This document shows positions 31,101-44,200 of a DNA stretch of 64,000 nucleotides, piece by piece. The DNA is from Acridotheres tristis. Its lineage: Eukaryota > Chordata > Aves > Passeriformes > Sturnidae. The notes under the pieces were generated by a model. That model had not been told where the DNA came from. It was given only the letters and a program-made list of their open reading frames with translations, and ran no database searches. Both the position numbers and the translations under genes were made by a program. How positions within the stretch are numbered: the first letter of the stretch is position 1; each line of letters begins with the position of its first letter. Location: NCBI GenBank assembly GCA_037013685.1, contig CM072892.1:14947501-15011500 (forward strand), written 5' to 3'.

Positions 31101-34100
31101 ATATCCCAGCCAAAAAGTACAAGTCTCTCTGTCCTGGCTTTATGGCCTGTCTGTTGTCAGATCACCTAAAAGGAGCTGAATCTTCCAGCACTGTTAGAGT
31201 TGCAGACTGGCAGCAAGGTGAGACTAGTAATGCACTTTGTGCAGTGTGCACACCACATATGCATAGGTGCATGTGCTGCTGGTGATATGTAGCTCCTTTT
31301 AAGCACATTTCCCCCAGAATTTGTTGTTTAATGTATCTATTAATTTTCAGAGAAAAAGTGAGAGCTGGGGAAGTACCGCTCTTTGTGAGGAAATTGAAGC
31401 ATGGAGTTATGTCACCTTTTCCCAGTCTCTATGTAGGTTTGCTGGTAGAGCAGAGAGCTCCTTATTCCTGGCTGTTTGTACTCCTGCTGTCATCAGCAGT
31501 GCTGCTGATCTGAGGGCTACTGCAGTTGCCAGAGTGCTTTGGAGAGCAGGGCAATTCCCCAGGAGTTTAGCTGACATGGAAGTATGTGTAGTCCTCATGA
31601 AGGAGTGCCACAGACGTGCCATACTCAAAGTAGTACCTGCCTCATGTTGATGAAAATCCCACCTCCTCGCCAGGGCTGTTTATGATGAGGTGTCTGACAG
31701 CAGCCTGACTTTCTCCTGGTTCTGCCCAGCACAAAAGCCCTGAATGAATTTCTGCCCCCTACAGAGAATTGAGGATTGCCAAGTTCCCAGAAAAGGCCAT
31801 TCTTCCCATACCAACAGAGCAGGGGTTCAGCCCAGTACAGATCCCTTTGGGAGATCCTCTCTTTCTCCTGGCAGCTAGCCAATGTCACTTATGCTTTTGT
31901 CCCCATTTCCTCCCTGTGACTCTGGCTGACCTTGTGCCACCTGCTCACCTGCTGTCTGCAATGACCTTTCTCCTGGGTAGTGTGTAGCTCCAACTCTTTG
32001 TTTTTTTCCACAAGATGCTGCCTTTCTTCTGGAGCAGGAAAACTCACTCATCAGCATCTGGATGAAGAGAGCAGGAGGCTGACCCACTGTTGTGCCTCTC
32101 ACTTGCAGAGTGACTGCTGGCTCTGTGGCTCCCAGTTACCAAGCGACTTTCATAGTGACTCCAAGAGCCTTTGCAAATGTGCCAGTCCTGCTCTGGGGCT
32201 AGGCAGGGACAGGCATGGGCTGGGCTGCTCCACAAGCATCAGGGCTCTGCACGGGGCAGTGCAGCTCTGTCCTTGCCTCACTGTCAATACTGAGGCCATG
32301 AGCAGCTCTGGCATCAGCACTCAGCCATTGCTGAGCAGGAAGGTCAGTGATAAAATTAGTGCACCTGGACATAGCCCATGCCCAGTGGGCACCACTGGAG
32401 CCTCCCTGGGATCTGGCCTGGAGTATTGATCAGATCCAGGGTGATAATATGAGGAGACAGGCTTTTTGGGGCTACTTTCTCTCCCAGCAAACACATAGTT
32501 TCTCAGTTTATCCCAATTGAAATAATAAATAAGGATGATTGATTGAACCAAAAATATCATGAGTATTCTTTTAATCATAGAAATCAGCCTCAGTAGCAAC
32601 ATTTTGTAAACATGTGTTCAAAATAGGCTTCAGTCACCATGTTTGTGTATCACCATGGCCTAGATTGCTCTTGGCCTCCTTCCAGGAGCCCACTTGATAT
32701 CCATGAGAGATTCCAACAGGGATGGCAGTGGCCACTGACACCGCTCATTTGACAAAGGGGATTTTTTTCTTCCCTGTTCAAATGAGGGAGATATATTTTA
32801 TATTTATGGTCAGCAATAGCTGAAGAAATGTTCCCGTGTTCAGCTGTTACACATGAGTCTAAAGAATTCTCTTAAGAAGATGAAATTCAGCACCACAAAG
32901 CATTTGATTTTTAGGTGGTGTGACTTGACCTAAATGCCACCTTATAAACCATAAATAACCTGCTTAATAACATTACAATTTTTGTGGTATCATGTTCCTA
33001 TGGTGTGGCTTCAGGGTCATGCTGGTTTATTTTTCTGGTCATCTGACAGGATGACTAAATTCTTTGTCAAGATCTGTTTTGTAGGTGAGTCTTGTGTTTC
33101 CTGATGGTAGCTCTTACCCTGGGTTCCCAAATGTTCTAAATAATCCATAAAGGACAGAGGGAAATGAAACACAGAGTGGATAAAGGTGCCACCTACCATC
33201 TATCACATATACGTTTTGGTCCTTTCATGGCATGGTAGGAGCCAAATCCCGCTGATGTACAGACTTCTTCGTGCAGGATTCTCATGGACTTCTCAGGAAG
33301 CAACTGCACTTTACAAAGTCCATGAAGCACCAGGACCTCTGCATAACAACCTAATCTCACATTTCAGGAGTGCATCTAGTAGTGGGAAGCTATTCAAGGT
33401 GACTAATTAGGAGCACTTGTGTCTCAGCTCTCAGTTTTCTCCCCTCTACCGCATCTGAAGGTCATCTCAACTGTGAAGAATTCCAAAAATGGAAATTGGG
33501 AGTGATTTGTGCTTACGAGTTTTTAAATGTGAGAGTTTCATATTTTCAGGTGCAACTGCAGGTTTCCCTGCTGCTTTGAAGAGGCTTGAAATAGACTTCT
33601 GAGGAAAAAAACCCTTTCTTTCCCACTCCACCTGAACAGGGGGAATGCTGCTTTACCTGCTGAGTCCAAAACATGAGCTAGATTGAGAGGTGAGAAAATT
33701 ATGTAAAGTGCCTGTGCTGGTGAAAGTCTGACAAAAGGAAACAACCCTGTTCTACTCAGAGAATGTGAAAGGTAAGAAAACAAGGCAGATGAAGTGATTT
33801 CATGTCAAAGTTTTGTCAGGGAAATTAATGAAACTTCATACCCATAATCTCAGGGAACTTAATTTCTGTAAAACATGGTGGTAAGGACAGAAAGAAAGAA
33901 AACTCTCCCCCAAGTAAAATGTTGCTCCTTCAGTAGAGAATGAATATAGTGGGACTCAATAACAACAACAAGGAAATAGTAATCCAACAAGGAAATAATC
34001 CATTGTGAGACTTCACACCAATGAGTGAAATTGGTTTTTAAGAAAAGCTGTTTGGTCTGGATTTTGGCTTGGTTCTTGTAGGCTGGGGGTTTTTGTTGTT

Positions 34101-37100
34101 TTGGGTTTTTTTAATGTCTGCATGGGTACTTCTGTGTCCTTTAAATAGGCCACTCCTTCAAACAGACTTGACCTGACAGTGAAAGCAAGCCAGTGACTTT
34201 TCTTAGCTCAAGGTCTAAATGTTGCCAAGAGATAAACTATTTATAAGCTTAACACCTGACTAGGTGCTAAATAGCTCTGGCTGATAAAGCTTTTGGTGCA
34301 AAATTATCACTCCAGATTAAGACTGGACTGGAAACCCAAAGAACTGGAATGCTAGAAAAGTTTCAGGTAGGATTTAAGATGCATTTAAAAAGGTGCATTT
34401 ATTGTATCTTCTCTAAGGTTGTGTAATTCAGCAAGATTATGGAGTTTGATAATGATAGACAGGTCTTTTACCTGTATGTAAACAACACAACAGGAAATTT
34501 ATGTGGAAGAAAATCACCTAAGTGTTCAAATATGACATTAAAACACAAATGGGTTTGTCTACACCCAACGAGCCTTTTGCAAACTGGATCTGTGTTTAAC
34601 TGGCCTCCACTGGATGGTGGCCCCTCATTGTAACATAAATATTCCCCTGACCTCAGTATATTTGTTATAAAAGCAAGATGAAAAAATAGCAAATATTGGA
34701 CTGATTTGCTTGTTTGGAGAAGCTGACAGAGCATAGTTGACCTTAGACATGGTGGGGAGGGGGTCAGGGAGCAGAACTGTTTTCATTTTATAGTGTAATA
34801 AATGTTTCAACATATCACAGCTCTCTTGCATGGGGTTACAGGGGCCACAACCAATTTGCTGAAAAACACCAAGCAATAAAACAGTCTGGAGCCTCTTCTA
34901 CTGCAGCACTAATCCCCTAATAAAGAAGTGGAAATAATCAGACTGTGTCATTCGCAAAAGGGCAGAAGTAGAATTTCAGGGCTGTCTCCCATCCACTTGT
35001 TCTCATGCAAGCATGTACTGTGGAGCCATTTTGGGGCAAGATTCATAGTGACCTGGAGCAAGGGAATCCAACCATAGTCAAACCCCAAGTTCTGGGGCCT
35101 GAGGATGTGCCTGTATGGTCTGAGAAAAGTGCTGAGCAAGGCCATATATAGGTTGCCATTTGTACAGGCCATTTTCTTCAGGTTGGCCCCACCTGAGGGT
35201 TGCGGGGTTGTGTGAAGCCAGAAGCAAAACAGAACAGCCAACAATGGAAATGGGAAACAACGGGGCCAGAAGGCTCAGGATGCTTATAGTCACTTTGAGT
35301 CCAGTCTGTGCTTGCAGAAATAATGTGGTGTAGCTGTCCAAGCATCACTGTCCACTTCTGCAGGCTCAGCAGACCTGCTGCCTATGGTAAATGGTTGGAG
35401 TTGCAGGTGTAAGAGCTTCCTGTGCAAGAGGCATGCTTTAGAGCCCACCTTCAAAAGCAAGTTCAGCAAGGCAGAAATGAACCAGACACTTTGTGAATCC
35501 TTTCAACAACTTCATGTCATCTTGGTCCAACCCAATTCCTGAGTGGAAACCATCAATTAACTGTGGTGATGGTGTTGAGCTGCACTATGCAGTTCTGACT
35601 TACTTTCTTCCCAAGCACAGTTGTATTGGTAAGCTGAAGAATTCTGCTCCTTGTGCTGGTATCAGCTGGAGCAGTTTGTGCTCTTTGTGCTCCTAGTTCC
35701 CAGCCATGAGGCAGGGACCAGGGTCAAACTGGGCTGCTGCTATTATTGAAGGGATCTGTCTCTCTCACCCTCTACCTGCCCCTTGAGCCTGCTGACCAGG
35801 CACAGAGGCTCAGCCCATGAAATGGGTCTGACTCACTCCCTGCTGCTCCTGCTATCAGCTGCCAGGTGCATCCCAGCACAGCCCTGCACAGCTGATTGCT
35901 GGTAACCAGACCCAGCTCAGGAGAAAATCCAGCAGTGCCAGTTGCTGTTATTACAGTAAAGGAGACAGCAGGTGCCTTAGACTAACACTGTCAGGCAATT
36001 TGTCACTGTTTTTCAGCAGGAAATCCTTCATATACTTTGTATTTAGCAATTTTCCTCTCTAGCTGTTGCAGCTTGTAAAGAAAATGGAGAAACATACAAG
36101 ACAATTCTAGAAGAGTTAGTTCAAACAGTAGGAATGAAAGGTGTTAAAAGGACCTTTTGGTGTCAAAGGAGCTTTTAATCATGTTATGCTTCATAACATG
36201 AAGGTGTTGAAGGAGTGTATAAAACAACTATCCTTTGCGGAGCAAATCCAGCAGTTCAGCCTCCCAGTGGTCTCCTGAAAAATAATAATTTAATAAACAT
36301 AATACTTAATAATAGCAAGTATTAATGTCCTGTGGTACTAGACATTTATGAGACCTACTCCCAAATACTGCATGCAGTGTGCCCAAAAGGCTGACTCGGA
36401 CCACGCAGGTGCAGCAGGGAGATCTGAGCAGAGCAGGGGAGCAAAGAGCCTGTCTGGAACAACGGGAACTTGGCTGGCTCCCTGCTACAGAGAACGTATC
36501 CCAGAGTGGATACCAGTGCTTTCTATAAATAAAGCAAGGGCATAACATCAGGGAGAATAGAGAGCCAGCTGAGCTAAAGGATAGAGTTGGCAGCAAAAGA
36601 AATAAAGGACCATGAGTCAATTAAAAAAAATATTGTAATCAGTGGAAAGAGGTTTTGAACAATATATTACTGGGTGTAACAGCAGCTGGGGCTAGAAGCT
36701 TGTTGGACACCATCCTTTTGCATCCTGTCCTTGCAAGTCACAGCCTCTTGAAACCCCTCTAATGCTGGTTATGCCTAAATCACTTAGCACTCTCCCACAG
36801 GCATCAGGAGCCTCTGGGGAGCTGCCCTGTGTCACCACATGCCCAGCACTGCTCAAGATGAGCAGCTTCATTCATTGCTCATCCCTGAGCCCCATCAAAA
36901 GTGGCCGATATCCTGGGGGGTTAAACCTGGAGGGCTTCTCATCAGGGTCAAGAGCCACTGTATTTTGAATCATGACTAGAGGAGGGGGAGAGAGTGCTTC
37001 ATCGCCCACATTTTTTAGGCAGCTGCTTTGTTGATAAATAGACTAGATAACAGAGGTTAATCTCTGCTGACTGCAGAAGGAACCTGAGCTCCCAAATTTC

Positions 37101-38082
37101 AAGTCCCCTTTCAGTTTAAATCAGCATTTGTCTTGTCCAGCTCAGCTGTTCTTGCATCATGAGTCCCTTTTAGTACCTTGCTCCTATTACCAATACTGCA
37201 ACATCGTGCTAATTTATTTTACTAACAGAATAGATGAAACAACAGACATGCAGGAGATCAGATGAGACCACGTGCAGTCAGAGGCAGCCCTGTGGTACAG
37301 TCTGATATTGTGGCAGAGTGAGCTTAGCCCTACCTCATTCTCAATTTTCAAGCTCTCCTACCAGTTTATTTTTCTCTCCCTCTGTCATTTCATTCAATTC
37401 TGTTTCAGCTCGGTAGTTTGTGCTGCCTCATTTCCTTTTCCTACTGTTAGCCTTGAAAAAACTTATGAAAATAAAAGCTTGATTTTGGCACAAGAGAAAT
37501 GAAATGCCGCCTTTAACAGGTGAATGAGGCACCATCTTTTCTTTCGATGATATTCCTAATTACAGAATTTCTGTTGAGACATCCTTACTTAATGCTTTGG
37601 CCAAGTCATAAGTTCAGTGATGCTAATGCAAATTAAAAGGGAATCAGTCGCATTTGTTGGTGTTATAATCAGCTTAATTAGAAGAGAAGAGGGCAGGATA
37701 CATCTACTTGTCTCCAGTACACTAGTCCTGAGCATACTCAATGCAGTATTGGCTTGAAAACGTCTTAAAACAATTTTTAATTGATAACAGGGAAGTTTAA
37801 TATTCTGATTTTTATATAGATTTACTGGTTTCAGAAGAAATTACAGGACTTGGAAAATTTTATGAAACAAGGTCATTTCAGTATTTTTTGTTATTTCAAC
37901 ATATCTTTTAGGTTCAATATTAAATTATATGTAACATGAAATCTGTTGTATTTTATTAGATTTCGTTTTTTTAAATTAAGATTACACTGCATGTTTGGAA
38001 ACAGATCAAGAATTTGCTTCTGGAATCAGACCTTGCATGAAAAATACCAGCTTGCAGTGGTAAGATTCTTTTCCTAATACAG
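28111..38082. other. Ten kilobases of intergenic sequence without recognised elements
   Basis: No conserved exon, RNA gene or transposon was recognised. The largest frames (28719-29099, 28925-29290, 31321-31650, 31980-32429) are not supported by splice sites, domains or codon patterns, and opposite-strand frames overlap several of them. The block would be expected to hold the OTUB2/CCDC197 interval in mammals. Confidence 0.6.
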
Positions 38083-38228
38083 ATTAGCTCAGTTGGTCGG
38101 AACACGGTGCTAAATAATGGCAAGGTTTTGGATTCTATATGGGCCATTCACTTAAGAGTTGGACTTGATGACCCTTGTGGGTCTTTTCCAACTCAGCATA
38201 TTCTGTGATTCTTGATTCTGTGATCCTG
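38083..38228 (+). mobile_element. tRNA-Ile-derived SINE with CR1-like tail (TguSINE1 type)
   Basis: The 5' part reads as a decayed tRNA-Ile: 'ttagctcagttggtcgg' with an intact A box TAGCTCAGTTGG at 38085-38096, then 'cggtgctaaataatggcaaggtt', which carries the AAT anticodon region, and 'ggattctatatgggcca', the decayed B box and acceptor end. The 3' part 'ttggacttgatgacccttgtgggtc' plus 'ttccaactcagcatattctgtgattct' is a CR1-type end, followed by a short octamer-like ATTCTGTG tail. This composite is the structure of TguSINE1, moved by CR1 machinery in passerines. It is a strong clue to the host lineage and is not a working tRNA gene. Confidence 0.88.
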
Positions 38229-41200
38229 ATAATAGCAATGATATGTGGTGCATTGTCATGGCATACAACCACACAGCTCTGCCAGGTAGTGCATGATAGC
38301 AAAGATGAGGAAGGGTTGTGTTGAGACAAAGAAAAGAGTCTCTTCTATTGCTCTGGCATCAGCAGTTTCAGTGCCAAAGGGGTTTTGGTCTGAGTGTTTA
38401 CAGAGATGACTCTACTTTGAGATGTTCTGCATATAAAATGAATGGGTGTTTTTATAAAAATATATATCCATGTGGGCCAGGCTCCTTATGAGGACAAAGT
38501 GGACTAAATACAGACTGAGAGAATATAAAACACACCTTGACAAGTTGGTGCAAAGATCTTACTTTAGGATTGAACAGAGGGGCCAGACAGCAAATACATG
38601 ACATCATATTGCACAATGGAGAAAGGTGAGGTTTCCAACAGGAGGATTCAACACAGAAATTACCAGCATGACAACCTTTGTATTGCATTTTGCTTTAACA
38701 TCACTGTTGAACTCCAAAGGTTTGAAATTTTATAAGTCTTCAAGCCCGGGTCCTGATAGGCAAGATTGACATGTATTTATTTGTATAATTCAATGTGGTG
38801 GTCTTTGGAATGGATCTTTCTGTATGGATGGATCCTAAACAGCTCCTGAAGATTTTCTTCAAATGAAATGTTTGTCCCACCACCTCTGCAGAGATTTATT
38901 CAGTGGGCATGACAGTTGGAATGTCTGAGAAAGTACCTGGTCTCATAAGGTTTACAAAAAGGAAAATGAGACGTGGGCCCATCTACAGATTTTCCACTGG
39001 GCACAGAATCTGTTCCACGATTAGTGCTGTACAAAATGTCTTAGGTGATCTTATGCATTTCATGCTTTTCATAGTTATAAAAGTTGGAAGTCTGGAGTGT
39101 TTCATTACTGGGGATGAGTGTCTTTGAAGGCAAACTGCAATGATCTTGAAATGTGCAAAACTAATGGGCATGTCTGGTATGTTGCTGATTCTTTTGGAGA
39201 GATGCTCTGTTGGAAAGAACTGCTGCCAACACATGTGGGAAGGACTGTGTTCCTTGAACCTTTTGCACCATTTTGAGAAGGCTGACGGACAAGCCAGCTC
39301 AATGTAAGCAGTGAGGAAATATGTTTGTGCAGCAATTTAGAGCAGATCAGTGCATGTATTTGCCACAGCTCTGTGCTGTGTAAATAGATACGACAGTGGT
39401 GGGCACACTGTGGCAGAGGGATGGATTAGATGGACTTAGTGCATGAGCAGCAGCTGCACATACTCAATTTCCCAAGTCTGTCCTAAGCTTCTCTGGGGCT
39501 GAGTCAACAAGTTGTGCACATATGTGTCCTATTATGCATGATGTTGTTCTCTCTTTAAATTTTATTGGCTCTATATTATTTTCTATAAATTCTAATTTTG
39601 CAATGATAATCACCTCTCTGTCTTCTACAATCTTCCCTATGTTGCAAAACAGATTTTAGTTCAGTCAGTGCCTACTGACATCATCCCAGTCTGCTTTTAT
39701 GTTCTGGGATGCCACCCATAAATGTACAACACTAGGTGTACAGATAGAGTGTACAGGTAGGGGTCTTTATGTGTACAGGAAAGTTACTACTCAGTCATTC
39801 TGCTGAGCAGAAAGGGGCTGCAGAGAGCCACATTCCTGGCCACAGCCACAGACCCTGTTCCCCCAGCAGCCTTAGCCATGGCCAGGCAGAAATGGTGGCC
39901 AGGTCATCACAAACCTCAAGGCCTACCCTGGCAAACATTTCTTATGCATGCCACTATACAGAGTTCTGCCAAATCATGCTAACACCATTTTCTGGGAAAA
40001 TGTCCCCTCCTTGCTGAGTGTAAGACATTGGGGGAATTCTCAGCCTGAAAGCTTCTAAATCAACTGCAAAAAATGCAATATAATCAGTTCTGAGGATAGT
40101 TTCAAAATACAAATGCTACAAATAGAATTGGAAGGCTGGGGTTAGATTTATTTGATTTTTCAGAAGGTGTTTTACTTTCTTGATGCTGTCCTTTTTTCAC
40201 ATAGTTCCTAGTCCTCTCTTTACATCTGTGGTGCAATTGTGCATATTTACTGCAGCATGTGCAGAGGTACACAAATTGTATCTATTTCCTTTTTTAATCT
40301 TCCTCCCAATGGAAGTTGTCTCAGCAGTATTTTGTTTAATTTGCACAGCAGAGTGTGTTTTTCCTGTATGAAACAAGCAAGAGGTGCAGAGCCCCATGAT
40401 TATATCTGGTTTATGCCATTTTAGTTATATGGTATAGTAGCTTCATTTTGATGTAATTTCATTTGGTTCTCTGTTAATATGCATACTGTGCTGCTAACCT
40501 TTCTGATGATCTTTTCTTGAGGAGGCTTAGCCAGTACAGAATTCTGATCTGTGCACTCAAGGTGGCAGAGAAACAGAAACATACATTCCCTACAATAAAC
40601 TCTTTTTCCTGGTTACTGCAATTCAGCCTAACTACCTGCAGAATGCACACCTGTTTCTTACATTTCATTGATACTTGGCTCAGAGAGATTGGTAGACTCT
40701 GTGCATCAGGTCCTTTCCGGGTGTATTTGCAATTGTGGATGTCAGTAAATTACCCTGAACCATATGGCATCAGCAAAGACTTTTTACTCACCTCAAAAGA
40801 GCTTGAAATATTTCTGCCTGTTTCTTATCCAACATAGGATATTGATCTGGAGCTCAGAAGGAAAAAGTGTTAATGTGTCATGAGAAATTCATACTGCAAG
40901 TCAGTGTGCAGCATTTGTGTGATGTTATTTGACAGACCTGAGGCAAAGTTTTAAAAATCTCTTTGTGGAACATATGCCCCTCCCTGAAGTGATTGTTGTG
41001 CTCCTAGGCCTGATCACCACTTACTGTGGAAGCAAATAAGTACAGTTCCACTATAATCAGGAAGGTATTGATTTATAGTACCTAGGGCAGAAATCTGTGT
41101 TCTCTGCCCGTGTTTGTCAGTTTTCCAGCAAGTACAGATGGAAACTGTTTGCAAGTAGAGTTTTAACTATATGAAGAATTTCTTTATAGGAAGAAAGCTG

Positions 41201-44200
41201 TAGAAAGCCCATATCTTCTGCTTTATTTTCCCCAGCTATTCTCTTGCCACACTAATTTGTACCTGGAATGGGTATCTCAGATAAAGGACTTCATTTTTAC
41301 CCAAGTGCAGCAGATTTGTAGAAAAATGTCTGTTCATATGCACATAAATATATGAAGAGAGAGAGTCCTTATTCATGTTTTGAATGATGGTTTTGTTCTC
41401 ACTTACTCCAGTATGGCTCCATCAGCTTCCCTGGTACTGAACCAATATACCTGAGCATACCACTAAGCAAATATTAAGTTCCATGCTTTGTTACACAGAT
41501 GTGAAGCAGAGCAGAAACAAACTGATCCTCAGGCCAAACATGTGGTATGGATCATGATTACAAAGATCAGTAAAGAGGACAACACCCTTCGCTTACTACA
41601 GTGGTTTCTGGTAAATCCTCCTTTTTCCTCCTCTGTAAAAAGAATAAAAATAAAAATACTATGAAGTACTCCACTCCTCTTCATATCCTAAGCAGTGAAC
41701 CAATAACCAGAGATTTTTAATAGAACTGGTGAAAATTTGCACTATCAATCTTTTTTTTTTGAGATAGGAAGGAGTGTTTTGTTTCATGCCAGACACAAAT
41801 GTGTCTCAAGCTCTGCTGCTGCCATGTGCTGCACAGGCTGCCCAGTGAGTCTGCTAGCACGTTCATTAAGAGCTGCTGCCTTGAAAAAGTGAAGTCTTGG
41901 TGCATATATGAGGTTTTGGACTTTTTTTTTTTTTTTTCCTTTGGCTATGTTTTAAAGCTAACCACAGTTTCCTGTGCAACCTGAACTCTGTGTTTCCAGC
42001 ATACCCCACTGTCATTTCCGTTTGATTCAGATCTGGGCTGGGTGTTTGCAGCCTGGCTTTCCCTTGGGCATGACCCACAGTGCACCAGGGAGTGAGGTCC
42101 CTGCTCCTGGTGTTCCAACCACATGTAGGTTTTCACTGGTACACAGCAAGAGGTAGTCAGAAGTTTGACAACAATAGCACAGGAATGTGCTATTTGAGGC
42201 TCTGGGACTCGTTGTTTCAAAATATCACGGAGATAAATAATTTAGCAAGAATCATATTTAGGTTCAGTGTTACATGAAAACAATACTATTGAGAAGCAAA
42301 TAATGGAAAAATATTTGGAAAGGTTGCAAAGTGCCAAGTTTTGAAGATTTAAACCAGTCATCATGAACTGGCAGGATGTCTCCAAGGGGAACTATTTATC
42401 CTGATCAAAGTTTCTTGCAAATGCTCCCAAACTATCACTGTTAGGGTCAGCCTATAGGGTCCACCTATGCTGACCACCGGCCTGATTGATTTTTATGTGT
42501 CAAGCCCGAGAAAATAAGATTACATCAGAGGTTCATCTATGACACATAGTAGTGACCATAACAGTGACCACAACTGATGTGACAGACATGATGTACAATT
42601 TCAGTGGAGAAAGCAAAACCATTTTAATGAAAAATAGAACGTGCCAACCAAGAAATGACTCAGTGTTTGCAGCATATTTCAGAGAAAATATCTTTGACAT
42701 CCTGCATGCACCCATTTCACTCATATATAGTGTGAATAGTGTAAGACACCTTATCTTGTCTCACAATCTCAGGTCAAAAGGAAATTACTCAAAAGAAAAA
42801 ATTATGAATCTGATTTAAGCACTTTTGAAAGGTGCTGTGCTGGCATGCCTTTGCTTTGGTATCCAGAGAGCAAGCACAAAGTAGATGCCTACATTTCCCT
42901 GATGGATACATGACACTGACATGGTGTTGTTCCTTGCTCTGGTCCCAAAGGACTGTCCCACCTGAGGGTGAGAGTTTTGGTGGAGGAGACCAGACAGTAC
43001 CCACTGCAGCCCATGATGTGATGGATCATCCTGTCCCCAGACTGAGCCTGCACAGGCTCCCATCAGCTTCTGGGCAGCTGTCAGGTACCAGCCCCCCTTC
43101 ACTGGGGCTGGGCCAGCTTTAGCCTCATGACCCAGGGGACTTTCTGTATGCCAGTTGTAGCGCCCTGAAACAAACCCCTCTCCCTGCTCAGCTACAGGCA
43201 CTCCCCCAGTGCTTGCTCAGCAGCCCTGCATGCTGCCCAGGTGCTCTCAGTGCACCCTGACACCCAGCTGGTTTGCACAGCTGTGGCCTCTCCATTTCAT
43301 GGTCAACAGCATTCAGCGTTTTGTCTCATCCTGGTGACCTGCCCTCTGCCAGGCTGCAGCTCCAGGATGTTTCCTCAGCAAGGAGGGAGAGCTTGGCAGC
43401 AATGTCCATCACCCACACATGGCTGAGACACCTGCAGCCCCACCAAACAAGGCCTGGTGAAAACACCCCAACCTGTCCTTATCAGCAGGGTGGGTCTAGA
43501 TAAATGCCAAAGAACAGAAGCACAGCCACAGCTCAAGTACAGAAAATACATTCTGCTTATTGTTACCGCTCTCAGTGACATCAAAGCAGCTTGGCTGAAG
43601 CTCAGCTCTTTACTTCAGCCCTCATCTGTGCTTTTGTGCTGTTCTCATCTTATCTATGAAGGTGTTAAACAGATTTTCCATCTCACTTTGTGGTTTTGAC
43701 ACTTGTAAAACAAGCGTGCTTTTTCCTGGAGCTATGATATCCAAACACAGCTCAAGGAAGATAATGATGCTTAGTTTGGAGATCTGGGTCTACCTGACTC
43801 AGTCACATTGATTGGTGTTGAGTGGCCCTGTTGTAGCTTGTATGTAGCAAGCTACTTTTTTACTGTGAAAGAATCTGTCCTCTTTTAGGCTTAAGGTGGA
43901 AGTTTTAACAGCCATTTAACTTTGCTCTTAAGAAATGAGTGATCTCTCACTCCAGTGGTGAAGAAACTTCACAATTTCACTCTAATTTACTTATTCACAT
44001 CAATTTTTAAGATTATCTGGACTTTCATACTTACAATGAAACAGTACTTACTACTTGATAAAAAAAAAGCTAAGCAAGACCAGAAACAGAAAATATTTTT
44101 TCTGTCTTCTTTCTTTTAGTAATATCTCTTTCCAGAATATACTTGTGACTCTTACTATTAAACTGTCTGCTTACCAGCTCAGTAGACAGAGTACAGAAGT

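Noticed and set aside
38083..38145. tRNA-Ile gene
   Set aside because: The cloverleaf is broken (decayed B box, deletions in the T arm) and it is fused to a CR1-like tail, so it is a SINE and not a tRNA gene.
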